Source: Candidatus Obscuribacter sp.
GTDB lineage: Bacteria > Cyanobacteriota > Vampirovibrionia > Obscuribacterales > Obscuribacteraceae
Reading direction: 5' to 3'
Assembly: GCA_016718315.1 (NCBI GenBank)
Contig: JADKDV010000001.1
Span: forward strand, 930,001-994,000
DNA: 64,000 bases
Shown here one piece after another: positions 35,292-43,732 of the stretch (the stretch's first letter is position 1; each line of letters starts with the position of its first letter). The notes beneath the pieces were generated by a model, which was not told where the DNA came from, searched no databases, and was given only the letters and a program-made list of their open reading frames with translations. The translations under genes and the position numbers were made by a program.

Positions 35292-36893
35292 CTACCAGCT
35301 AGTCAGTTTGCGCGCAATTCGTCTGAAGAATCCATCTGAACCAGTTTGTCCACCGGACAATGAGGATTCAGACTGGCTTTGTCTTTGTTGGCGCAGTTCT
35401 TGCAGTTGATTTTGGTGCGGCGCTTCTACCGCTTGCATCACTTTGTCCACCTGACCAATCGTACGTTCGGCAGACAGTGCACCGACACGCTGCATGTAAT
35501 CAGGTAAATTGGTCGGTATCTGCTTAGCAAAGAGATCATTGGCACCAAGAGTGGTGACATGCTTAAAGTCTGGAGTTAGTCCTATTTGCGCCTCACCAGC
35601 ATTACTAGTTGATGGAAACGGCGCCTCTGCAGATTTTGGTCCTCCATTTTGACGGAAATCGCCTCGGAGATTCTTATCGTGACTGAAGACATAGAGTTTG
35701 GCATTATCTCCATGCAATTCAGCATAGCTACGAGATTTTTCCATTTTGGCACCAAGGTCTGCGATATGACCTTCGGGGCTATCAGGTTTAGACTGAGAGA
35801 CAGCAAAATCTCTTTTTTCAGGTATATCAGGATATTGACCAGCTTTTATCTTTTCTAAATTGGGTGAATGTTCAGACCCCACCGCACGCAAGGCCAGATC
35901 TGGCATCTTATCACCGAGATCAGCCGCTCTTGAATTCAGATTTTGTACGTTATTTTGATTGACTTTATTAATATCAGAGACAGGCATGGTCTCTCTATCC
36001 CTATCAGAGAGCTCAATAAATTTACTGCCATCGTATTTAGTGCCATCACCATAGCTTGCCCGATCATTGCGAGTAAAGGCACCGGAGTCTCCTGCATTGG
36101 CATGTCCTGCAATATCTCCAGTGGCAGCACTGTCTCCTCTTGCGCTCAGATTAGTTGATGCCTCAGCTGGTTTGGCATAGCCTGGATTATCTCCGCTTGC
36201 TCCCGCGCTTGCGCTACCGCTCAGATTAGTTGATGCCTCTGCCGGTTTGGCATAGCCTGGATTATCTCCGCTTGCCGATGGGTTTGGATTACCGCTCAGA
36301 CTTGCTGGTACATCTCCCTGGTTGGCATAGCCTGAACTATCTCCGCTTGCCGATGGGTTTGGATTACCGCTCAGACTTGCTGGTACATCTGCCTGGTTGG
36401 CATAACCTGGACTATCCGCGCTTGCTGAGGCATTTGGATTACCACTCAGACTTGCTGGTACATCTCCCTGGTTGGCATAGCCTGAACTATCTCCGCTTGC
36501 CGATGGGTTTGGATTACCGCTCAGACTTGCTGGTGCCTCGAAGCCTTTAGCATTGCCTGCACCAGTCCCACTATTAGCCACATCGCTGCGACCATCCGGC
36601 ATGGTGGATGGTCCACTGGCACTGATTGCACTATCAAGACCACTATTAGATGATGAACTTGCCCGACCAGACTGGTCCCCGTAGATATCACTACCTTTAG
36701 AAAAGTCTAGCCGCCCAGAACCGGCAGGGTTAACACTGCTACTCTCAAAGCCGCCGGACTGCGGTCCATTGGGACCAATAGAAGACTTACCAAGATCACC
36801 TACACCACTGTAGAGGTCTGAACGGTCAAAATTATCTGATTGCTGACCAGGAGGACTGGCCTGCTCAATAGCACGCTCGTTAACTTCAGCCAT
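35292..36893 (-). CDS. Hypothetical protein with six 25-residue tandem repeats
   Basis: A 533-residue protein with no signal peptide and no recognised family. Residues 1-120 are Ser/Gly rich. Residues 121-270 are six 25-residue units with the consensus PASLSGNPNPSASGDSSGYA plus NQGDV; units 1 and 3 are identical in protein, while units 5 and 6 diverge. A more ordinary C-terminal region (about 295-515) follows, with helical stretches such as ALRAVGSEHSPNLEKI and ERTIGQVDKVMQAVEA. A Ser/Gly repeat linker of this kind is typical of surface or adhesive proteins, but export is not indicated by sequence. The ATG is preceded by GGAA. Confidence 0.75.
   Translation of the reverse strand: MAEVNERAIEQASPPGQQSDNFDRSDLYSGVGDLGKSSIGPNGPQSGGFESSSVNPAGSGRLDFSKGSDIYGDQSGRASSSSNSGLDSAISASGPSTMPDGRSDVANSGTGAGNAKGFEAPASLSGNPNPSASGDSSGYANQGDVPASLSGNPNASASADSPGYANQADVPASLSGNPNPSASGDSSGYANQGDVPASLSGNPNPSASGDNPGYAKPAEASTNLSGSASAGASGDNPGYAKPAEASTNLSARGDSAATGDIAGHANAGDSGAFTRNDRASYGDGTKYDGSKFIELSDRDRETMPVSDINKVNQNNVQNLNSRAADLGDKMPDLALRAVGSEHSPNLEKIKAGQYPDIPEKRDFAVSQSKPDSPEGHIADLGAKMEKSRSYAELHGDNAKLYVFSHDKNLRGDFRQNGGPKSAEAPFPSTSNAGEAQIGLTPDFKHVTTLGANDLFAKQIPTNLPDYMQRVGALSAERTIGQVDKVMQAVEAPHQNQLQELRQQRQSQSESSLSGGQTGSDGFFRRIARKLTSW
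36084..36533 (-). repeat. Six tandem 75-base in-frame repeats
   Basis: Six direct repeats of 75 bases encode residues 121-270 of the surrounding gene. Units 1-4 are close copies with a few substitutions, and units 5 and 6 are progressively diverged, as expected from unequal crossing-over or slippage. There are no spacers, so it is not a CRISPR array. Confidence 0.88.
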
Positions 36894-37084
36894 TTGGGTT
36901 CCAACATAGTAAGTAACTCAATCTAAATGCCAGAACATGAAAATGCCGTGAAAATAGGACTTTAAAAGGGTTGGGGGCAATGCGCCGATCAACTGGCAGC
37001 GCAGGCAAAAACCATCTAAAAGTGCCAGCCTCTGGGCTCAGCATCAGGGCTATCAAGTTTGAGCGCAACTACATAAGCTACGAT

Positions 37085-37219
37085 TTAATCTTTGACAGCA
37101 GGATGATGTACGCCCGCCAAAAGCTCATGGGCGCGTCTCACTAATGCTTGCAAAAAATAGATCATGCCAAAAAGGCCAGTTAGCACACCAACAAAAATGA
37201 TCTGATCCAGGGTAATCAC
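37085..37219 (-). CDS. 44-residue small membrane protein, paralog of its neighbour
   Basis: A short open frame starting at GTG 37219 with GAGG nine bases upstream. The product begins MITLDQIIFVGVLTGLFGMI, a single TM helix, followed by LQALVRRAHELLAGVHHP. It aligns with the gene at 37337-37540: MITLDQIIFV against MITIEQMIFV, and HELLAGVHHP against DGLLAGVYKR. The shared start, the spacing of the LLAGV motif and the separate ribosome sites argue that both are real. It is the last of the kinase-small protein block on this strand. Function unknown; a kinase-associated membrane peptide is a guess. Confidence 0.55.
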   Translation of the reverse strand: MITLDQIIFVGVLTGLFGMIYFLQALVRRAHELLAGVHHPAVKD

Positions 37220-37336
37220 TACTATCTACCTCAAAGCCAATAGTGCCAATAAAATCATTAGCTGCCAAACCGTAAAATTTAAGTAATTTGTACGATTATT
37301 CTAAAGGCACTACCAACGGTGCCAGGACGTCATCCC

Positions 37337-37540
37337 TTAAATATGCCAGTTAGATGGAGCTTTAAATTCACCACCCAAATTAAGTGCGTCCAGCAGCGCG
37401 CGTATATAGTCTAGAAAGGTGCGTTTGTAGACACCAGCAAGCAAACCATCCACTCGTTTGAGTACAACTAGTATCATCGCCGATACAACACAAACAGCCG
37501 AAATAGCGCACACAAAAATCATTTGCTCAATTGTAATCAT
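37337..37540 (-). CDS. 67-residue small membrane protein
   Basis: One TM helix (MIFVCAISAVCVVSAMILVVL) follows the short MITIEQ start, and an amphipathic tail (VYKRTFLDYIRALLDALNLG) follows KRVDGLLAG. GGAG lies eight bases before the ATG. It is a paralog of the smaller protein encoded 117 bases downstream. The gene lies 227 bases after the second kinase gene on the same strand. No family recognised. Confidence 0.62.
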   Translation of the reverse strand: MITIEQMIFVCAISAVCVVSAMILVVLKRVDGLLAGVYKRTFLDYIRALLDALNLGGEFKAPSNWHI

Positions 37541-37767
37541 GCTAAAAACTCCTGACTCTTAAACCAGAAACAGGGATACCTTATTAATTTGAAGATGCCG
37601 GTGCACTAATTACTCAGTACCACTGAAGAAGTGGTGATAGTCATCTGAGGTATCAGTCACTTGAACATCATGACAACTATCTCATCGTTTGCATAGGTAA
37701 AAATACGCAGATTTGATTAATCGCACTTTGAATTAATCGTTGTGACATGTGTCTCACTGGTTGCCAC

Positions 37768-39321
37768 TCAAAGTGTCATATCCGGTGCCATATCCAGTAG
37801 ACAATCGGCGGCACTTTGATAACGCGCCTCTAGGCTCTGGGCTGTAAGCTTTAGGATAAGACCATCAAGACTACTATCGCCACAAGCCTCAGATGGCTTA
37901 GCGGGTGCAAGCGCCATGGGATCATTTGCAGTAAGTAAGTAATAGAGAGTGCATCCCATACTATATAGATCACTTTGCGGGCAGGCGCGCCCCTTAAACT
38001 GCTCTGGCGCCATGTAATTATGCTTGCCTACCACTGTCCTGGTTGCGCCGGACTCGAGTTCACGGGCAACGTTAAAATCAATCAGGCGGACTTTGGCGTC
38101 ACTGGTGAGCATGAGATTATCCGGAGAGATATCACGGTGCACTATGGGCGGTGACTGGCAGTGCAGATATTGCAATATCTCAGCAATTTGCCTGCCTATA
38201 TCCAGGACTGAGAGTGGTTTTTGTACTCCTATTTCTTGCACCAGCTGCTTTAGAGTCAGCCCCTCAATATATTCAAGGACAAGATAGGCTCTATGATCCT
38301 CCACAAAAGTATTGAGAATCTTGACTATGCCTGGATGATCCAGACTACTGAGGATTTCTGCTTCTTTTTTTACACTGGCAAACGACCGCTCACGTACCTC
38401 CGCACCGCCGTGCACCGGTAAAACATACTCTTTTATGACAACTTTAAAAGCATCACCGCTCACATCCTCCGCCAGATAGATTTTTGCTTGTCCGCCAACA
38501 GCTAGTCTTTTAAGCACAACATAATGCCCCTCCTTGAGCACAGTGTCAGCAGGTAAATCTTCGCCCGCTTTACGTTTAAAAGACTGCATATCATCAAGCC
38601 AGAGCCTGGTAAAGTCTGGCAGCGGCGCACTACTAGCGATGGCAACAAAATCAGGTTGTCTTGTCAAATCAGGCGCAAGCTTATCCAGCACCGAGATGAT
38701 CTTTTGCTTGTCTGCTTCTCTAGTAAAAGTATCAAGATCTAGATTGATGCTTATTCTCTCTGGTGGCAAAAGACTATAAAATCCAGTCTCTTTGGCAGCC
38801 AGAGCGCCTGTTTCGCTGGCAAAACTGTACCTGTCGACTATTGAAAAATCTCTGATATCAAAAACAAGCTCAACTAACGCCCCAGTAAGAGATACTGGCG
38901 CGGCAACCGGGCTTGACTGTTTAAAATCAACCGATGCCAGTACATCCCAGGGCAAGATTTTTGTCTTAAATACGTTTTGATGACGCCACTCCAGTCTCAA
39001 TCCTTTTGCCGTTAGACTGATATTGGTTGGATAGCTACGCGCAAGTGAGTTAACCGCTAGCATAACAAAAAAGCCAATTATCGAGACAAAACTAACTGCA
39101 GCACAAATAAGATGCAGCCCCGTGTCAGCAGGAAAAACAGTATTAAATGTTGTCCTCAAAAGAAAAAGAAAAGCCTGTACCAGAAAGGCAAGCGACACTA
39201 GCAAGATCATTATGCGAGCATTGAAAGGCAGCTCGGGCCACTTGCGGATGTCGAATTTTTTGATATAGGGATTGACCACTATATCCATGGCGAAGTCTTC
39301 ACTCAACTCCAAAGAAGACAT
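37768..39321 (-). CDS. Membrane Ser/Thr protein kinase with N-terminal PH-like region (DFN motif)
   Basis: A 517-residue protein. Two TM helices at about 31-50 and 62-88 are followed by a beta-rich region (LTAKGLRLEWRHQNVFKTKI, LPWDVLASVDF) that looks like a bacterial PH-like domain. A C-terminal Hanks-type kinase starts at about 258 (LKRLAVGGQAKIYLAED). It has the lysine in VVIKEYV, HRDISPDNLML, and APEQFKGR with SDLYSMG. The metal-binding motif reads DFN instead of DFG; the Asp is kept, so activity is still possible. AGGA lies five bases before the ATG, and the start is two bases from the stop of the upstream kinase gene. The domain order is the reverse of PknB-type kinases. Confidence 0.87.
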   Translation of the reverse strand: MSSLELSEDFAMDIVVNPYIKKFDIRKWPELPFNARIMILLVSLAFLVQAFLFLLRTTFNTVFPADTGLHLICAAVSFVSIIGFFVMLAVNSLARSYPTNISLTAKGLRLEWRHQNVFKTKILPWDVLASVDFKQSSPVAAPVSLTGALVELVFDIRDFSIVDRYSFASETGALAAKETGFYSLLPPERISINLDLDTFTREADKQKIISVLDKLAPDLTRQPDFVAIASSAPLPDFTRLWLDDMQSFKRKAGEDLPADTVLKEGHYVVLKRLAVGGQAKIYLAEDVSGDAFKVVIKEYVLPVHGGAEVRERSFASVKKEAEILSSLDHPGIVKILNTFVEDHRAYLVLEYIEGLTLKQLVQEIGVQKPLSVLDIGRQIAEILQYLHCQSPPIVHRDISPDNLMLTSDAKVRLIDFNVARELESGATRTVVGKHNYMAPEQFKGRACPQSDLYSMGCTLYYLLTANDPMALAPAKPSEACGDSSLDGLILKLTAQSLEARYQSAADCLLDMAPDMTL

Positions 39322-39323
39322 TG

Positions 39324-40868
39324 CTATCCTGCCTTGAGAGTGGAAAGACTGAGCAGTACTTCTTTTGCAGTCTTTGGACGGCAGTGAAGATCCTGACTGG
39401 TAAGCAGCTCCACCAACTTACTAAGAGCCGTACTACATCCAGTTGGTGATGACTGGGAGATGGGCTCTGGATCCAAACCTGTCAAAATATAGTAAATCGT
39501 GCAACCCAGCGCATAGAGGTCGCTTGCTGGCGCAGAGCGCCCCTGAAACTGCTCAGGCGGTATGTAACACTGCTTACCAATGAGAGTGCCTGTCAATGCG
39601 CCGATAAATTCATTGGCCGCACCAAAATCAACTAGAGTTATTTTGCGTTCTTCTTCACTGATAATCAAATTGTCTGGGGTCAGATCACGGTGGATTACAG
39701 CAGGATTGAGCCCGTGCAAGTAGACCAGGATATCAGCTATCTGCATGGCTATATCCAGGGTCTCGCGCTCACTAAAGACACCAGTCATTTTGACATGCTG
39801 CCTCAGTGTCAAACCAGGTACAAACTCCATTAGCAGATAATTGCGCTGGCGCTCCACAAAGCTATCTATTACAGCCACAATGCCAGGATGTTTTAGACGA
39901 CCAAGCAGTGCCGCTTCTCTTAAAAACATTTCTTTGATTTTGGCCAGAGACTGAGACTCTTCCTCAAAGGGTGCCGCCATCTCTTTGAGAATGAGCCGTC
40001 TGCCTTCAGCGTCCCTGACCAGATAAACAGAAGACATGCCACCACAGGTGAGCAACATCATCACAGTCAATTTATTGCCCAATAAAGTAGCGCCAGCTTC
40101 CAGCGGCACAAAATTGGTTACTTCAAAACGCTCAGCCAGACAGGCTTCCCACATCCGAGTATAACTCTCGCTCAATTGCAATTGACCGCCAGTGAGAATA
40201 TCGCGCTGCAAGGCAATGACATCAGGATTGAGCACAATAGGATCAGCGTATTTAGCGACTGTCAAAAATAATTTCTCAAGATTTTGTGTATTAAATCCAG
40301 CCAGAGGAAAGGCAACAATGCCGCCGGACTTAAAATCAAACACGATAAAACCCTGGTGCATCCAGCCTTCACCCAAAAAGCGCTTGAACTTTTGCCACCT
40401 GGTTGGTTTGACCAATCTATGATTGTCACCATAGCCCAGCCTATGCAACAAAAACTCTGTCCCTTGCATTTTGCGCAGTCTGACAGAATGCAAATCAGAC
40501 CAGGGTCTTATGCCACGCTCATAGAGCATCTCTCTATGGAAGCCATTCTCGGCAATAAAACCACCATTATCTAGAGAAATTCTCAATCTGGTAGATGCAC
40601 CGATAATTAAGGGCAAAATAAAGAGCGGCAGTATGCCCGTCAGAAGACCAAGTTTGCCACCAAAAAAGAGCCAGGATAGACAGGACAAAATAAGCAATAC
40701 TGAGGTAAATAGGATGACCTGTCCAGTAGGCAGAAGTTGACAGGTAATCGGTATGCGCTCACTGGGCAAAGGTCCTGTCCCGTGCGGATCACTGCCCATG
40801 ACAATGGCCGGCGCCGGCTCGCTTACTCTCGCACTATCAGGTTGGTTGACTATTGGCAGGTCGCTCAT
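39324..40868 (-). CDS. Membrane Ser/Thr protein kinase with N-terminal PH-like region
   Basis: A 514-residue paralog of the next kinase. After a Pro-rich start come two TM helices at about 50-85 (VILFTSVLLILSCLSWLFF, ILPLFILPLII) and a beta-rich PH-like segment (RLRISLDNGGFIAENG, RPWSDLHSVRLRKM). The kinase domain starts near 255. It has VYLVRDAEGRRLILKEM, HRDLTPDNLII, a normal DFGAA, PPEQFQGR and SDLYALG. The glycine loop is weak (LLTCGGMSSVYLV). ATG 40868 is preferred to an in-frame GTG 24 bases upstream because AAAGGA precedes it. Divergent from the DUF900 hydrolase with 48 bases between the starts. Confidence 0.88.
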   Translation of the reverse strand: MSDLPIVNQPDSARVSEPAPAIVMGSDPHGTGPLPSERIPITCQLLPTGQVILFTSVLLILSCLSWLFFGGKLGLLTGILPLFILPLIIGASTRLRISLDNGGFIAENGFHREMLYERGIRPWSDLHSVRLRKMQGTEFLLHRLGYGDNHRLVKPTRWQKFKRFLGEGWMHQGFIVFDFKSGGIVAFPLAGFNTQNLEKLFLTVAKYADPIVLNPDVIALQRDILTGGQLQLSESYTRMWEACLAERFEVTNFVPLEAGATLLGNKLTVMMLLTCGGMSSVYLVRDAEGRRLILKEMAAPFEEESQSLAKIKEMFLREAALLGRLKHPGIVAVIDSFVERQRNYLLMEFVPGLTLRQHVKMTGVFSERETLDIAMQIADILVYLHGLNPAVIHRDLTPDNLIISEEERKITLVDFGAANEFIGALTGTLIGKQCYIPPEQFQGRSAPASDLYALGCTIYYILTGLDPEPISQSSPTGCSTALSKLVELLTSQDLHCRPKTAKEVLLSLSTLKAG

Positions 40869-40916
40869 AAAGTCCTTTATACCCGCCCCCACAAGTCTCT
40901 GCTATATTCTTGTGCT

Positions 40917-42302
40917 ATGAAAAATAGAACCACAATTTTGACCCGCCTGACCCTATTTTTGTGTATTGCCCTGATGGGCTCCACAAATGCCTGTATGGCT
41001 CAGTTTTATAACGGCAATCAAAGCAACAATAGCCGCGATCTCACTGTTTTTTATGCCACCAGTCGCTATAACGAGAGCCCCAGTGGCAGACCCCTCTACG
41101 GCGGCGCCAGACACCTTGATATCGGTGCGGGCTCCCTGGACTATGGCGCTATCAACCTTTTAAGACCAGACCAGGGCCCGGCCTGTGTCTCGGCCACCAA
41201 CTGGAACGACCTGCGCACTGTTATGGGCAGTCGCGATACATATTGGAAGCAAGCCAGTGTCGGTCAGATAGCACCCATGAGTGCATCCGAATTCAGTCGT
41301 CAACTGCGTGACTTTCACGGACTTATTTGTGTCTATGTCCATGGCTATGACATGACATTTGAAGACACGGCTAGAGAAATGGCAGAGCTTGTGGACGAAT
41401 ACAAAAGACGCAATAGTAATCAAGCCATATTGCCTATTCTCTTTAGCTGGCCATCACCAGGCAAAACAGCAGACTACACCGGTGACGAGGCCAATCTTGA
41501 ATGGAGCGAAAAACCATTCAGAGACTTTATTGATCTGCTTGTTTCCGAAAAAAATAGCGACAGCTACGTCGACTTGATAGCACACTCAATGGGTTCAAGA
41601 TACGCCTTTGCCTATGGCGTAGCAAAATCACAAGCACCACGTGCGGTATTTCGCAATGTCGTATTGTCCTGTGCTGATATGGACTATCACACTGCCGAAC
41701 AAAAAAAAGAAGATCTTGAACGCTGTGTTGGTCGCTCTCTCTATGTATTGACCAATGATTCTGATGGACCACTTTTGACTTCGCAGGCGCTACACGCTCA
41801 GCCGCGTCTGGGTCGACCCACAGACAATGGTCAAACAGTGAGACAAAATGCCACTGGCTTGATAGGCACTGGCGCAAGCGGACTCTTAGCAGCAAAGGCC
41901 AATCTAATTGGCAGTGGCAATCTCTTTGGCGGCTCCAACAAGTCACAGCTATTTAACGAGCTAAAAGGTGTAGCAAACACCTTTTTGCGCAAAGACATGG
42001 GCAGCGCCAACAGCCAGTCACCCGAAATCAACAACTGGCTCAACCAAAATCAATATTTGAGCCGGGAATGGGGCACGAAGTCGCGACTGGTGGACACAAC
42101 CGGTTTTGTCACCTTAAACATGGGTCATCGTCTGGCCTGGCCCCTGGTGGCCGGGTTAATACTTTCCGACCCTACTTACAGCCCCTTTGTCGTCACCTCT
42201 ATTCACAAAAGACCAGACGCTCTGCTGCTCAAACAGATGGGCGGAAGTCCACGGTACCTTTATCGCTATGACAAAATTGACCTTTCTAGACTTGGACAGT
42301 AA
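40917..42302 (+). CDS. Exported DUF900 alpha/beta hydrolase
   Basis: A 461-residue DUF900 family serine hydrolase. ATG 40917 starts a clear signal peptide (KNRTTILTRLTLFLCIALMG) cleaved near ACMAQF; the frame is open further upstream but that part lies over the divergent kinase gene. Family motifs are LTVFYATSRYNES, LICVYVHGYDMTFEDTA, ILFSWPSPG and the nucleophile elbow IAHSMGSRYA. NVVLSCADMDYH is also typical. The substrate is unknown (lipid or peptide esters in related proteins). It shares a short promoter region with the kinase pair. Confidence 0.86.
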   Translation: MKNRTTILTRLTLFLCIALMGSTNACMAQFYNGNQSNNSRDLTVFYATSRYNESPSGRPLYGGARHLDIGAGSLDYGAINLLRPDQGPACVSATNWNDLRTVMGSRDTYWKQASVGQIAPMSASEFSRQLRDFHGLICVYVHGYDMTFEDTAREMAELVDEYKRRNSNQAILPILFSWPSPGKTADYTGDEANLEWSEKPFRDFIDLLVSEKNSDSYVDLIAHSMGSRYAFAYGVAKSQAPRAVFRNVVLSCADMDYHTAEQKKEDLERCVGRSLYVLTNDSDGPLLTSQALHAQPRLGRPTDNGQTVRQNATGLIGTGASGLLAAKANLIGSGNLFGGSNKSQLFNELKGVANTFLRKDMGSANSQSPEINNWLNQNQYLSREWGTKSRLVDTTGFVTLNMGHRLAWPLVAGLILSDPTYSPFVVTSIHKRPDALLLKQMGGSPRYLYRYDKIDLSRLGQ

Positions 42303-42510
42303 ATTGTTTTAGAAATTATTAATAGGACCTTTGTCAACTGAGGCCTTATATGGGTTACCTTTATAGGAGAGAAGCTATCGAATGGTGTAATCGTTCGACA
42401 AACCAGTGCTTTTCTAGTACGAGCATTTGTATCTGCACAGTTAGCGTGTTTATCGGCTATAGCGATGCAAACAGCCAAATATCCAAAACTTTCAAGGATC
42501 TGTTAAATAC

Positions 42511-43668
42511 ATGAGTCGAAGCAAGGTAGAGGGCACCAAAATCGCCCAGGCCGCCAAGGACCTTAATGTCACCAGTGTCACAATCAGACGCTACATACAA
42601 GAATTCAACATCGAGACTGCCACAGACGAAAACGGCATCAAAGTGCTGCCCAAGCGTGCTCTCGATGAACTTCAAGTAATCAGAAGTCTGAAAGAAGACG
42701 GCATGACCAATCCCAAGGTCATGGAACACCTCGAAGACATGCGCTCTAAGCAAGGTGACGAAAAAGAAGAAAAGGCCGACAAAAAGGTCAAAGCAAAAGT
42801 AGTCAAGCCAGCCGCTAAAGCTAAGACAAAAGTCCAGGTCGTCGAAGAAGACGAAGAGGACGAAGTTGAGGAAGAAGAAAAGCCGGCTCCTGTAGTGCGC
42901 AAAGTAAGAGGGCGCGTCCTCAAGGTGGTCAAAGCCGAAGAGGAAGAGAGCGAAGAAGAAAAAGAAAGCGCTCCGGAAGTAGCCACTGAAGCCAGTGGTG
43001 AAAAAGAAGAAGAAGAAGGTGAAGAAGACGGCGAAGGCAAATCTGGTGTGATGCACACACTGACCTGCCAGACTTGCACCAAGACCTTTGAACACGCCAA
43101 CCCCCGCCTGAGAGACTGCCTGGAGTGTTATCGCACCAAGCGTAAAGAAAGACGCAGAGGTGGCGGTGAAAAACACAAAAATGTCATCCCAAACCCTACT
43201 GCTCAGCAAGTATTGAGCAAGTCTCAAGGCACGGTGAGAGAAGGGCTTGAGCCGGTAGTGGCACGTGAGCGCAACGACAGACCAGGACGTGACCGCACTG
43301 ACAGACCTGTCGATAGAGACAGAGACCGCGTTAGTGACCGCGAAAATGGCAATGGCATAGAAAAAGAGCGCTATGCTCCAGTCGAAAGAGAAAGAGCACC
43401 TGTGGCAGCGGCTCTAGCCAGACCTACTGAACCCTCCGCCTGGGCTCAATTGCAAAAGCCAGTACGGAGCTATCGCAAAGCCATCGAAGAAACAAGATTG
43501 ATAACAGGCTCACTTAAACGTCGCCTGGAGCGCCCCGACCTGCCAGAAGGCGAGCGCAGATGGCTGGAACAAGTCTATGCCTACCAATTGATTTTGCACC
43601 AGGGCTGGAGACATCTGGCTGAGTACAAATCAGGTAGTACTGGTCAACACAAACCACAAGAAGACTAA
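42511..43668 (+). CDS. HTH protein with acidic linker and zinc ribbon
   Basis: A 385-residue protein. The N terminus has a MerR/excisionase-like helix-turn-helix (IAQAAKDLNVTSVTIRRYIQ, then VIRSLKEDGMTNPKVMEHL). A long charged linker at about 90-180 alternates Lys/Ala-rich and Glu-rich blocks. A four-Cys zinc ribbon follows (CQTC at about 188-191, CLEC at about 205-208) with a basic patch KRKERRRGGGEKHK. An Arg/Asp-rich linker comes next (DRPGRDRTDRPVDRDRDRV), then a helical C terminus (YRKAIEETRLITGSLKRRL). Probably a DNA- or RNA-binding protein of unknown role. An intrinsic terminator follows. Confidence 0.75.
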   Translation: MSRSKVEGTKIAQAAKDLNVTSVTIRRYIQEFNIETATDENGIKVLPKRALDELQVIRSLKEDGMTNPKVMEHLEDMRSKQGDEKEEKADKKVKAKVVKPAAKAKTKVQVVEEDEEDEVEEEEKPAPVVRKVRGRVLKVVKAEEEESEEEKESAPEVATEASGEKEEEEGEEDGEGKSGVMHTLTCQTCTKTFEHANPRLRDCLECYRTKRKERRRGGGEKHKNVIPNPTAQQVLSKSQGTVREGLEPVVARERNDRPGRDRTDRPVDRDRDRVSDRENGNGIEKERYAPVERERAPVAAALARPTEPSAWAQLQKPVRSYRKAIEETRLITGSLKRRLERPDLPEGERRWLEQVYAYQLILHQGWRHLAEYKSGSTGQHKPQED

Positions 43669-43670
43669 TA

Positions 43671-43708
43671 AAAAACTGGTAGCTAAATGATTAGCTACCA
43701 GTTTTTTT
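43671..43708 (+). terminator. Intrinsic terminator
   Basis: A stem of CTGGTAGCTA / TAGCTACCAG with a six-base loop, flanked by an A run and followed by seven T, directly after the HTH/zinc-ribbon gene. It may also serve the convergent gene at 43733. Confidence 0.9.
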
Positions 43709-43732
43709 ATGGCTATAAATCTGGCGGACAGG

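Noticed and set aside
36084..36533. Regular repeats resembling a CRISPR array
   Set aside because: Units are directly adjacent 75-base coding repeats with no spacers and lie inside one reading frame.
36230..36550. Open frame on the plus strand with His/Leu-rich repeats
   Set aside because: It is the antisense of the 25-residue repeat region and has no ribosome site; repeats keep many frames open.
40737..40916. N-terminal extension of the DUF900 hydrolase
   Set aside because: It overlaps the divergent kinase gene and precedes an evident signal peptide start at ATG 40917.
42457..43227. Phe-rich 256-residue frame on the minus strand
   Set aside because: It is antisense to the Glu/Lys-rich linker of the HTH/zinc-ribbon gene; GAA/GAG codons read as Phe/Leu on the other strand.
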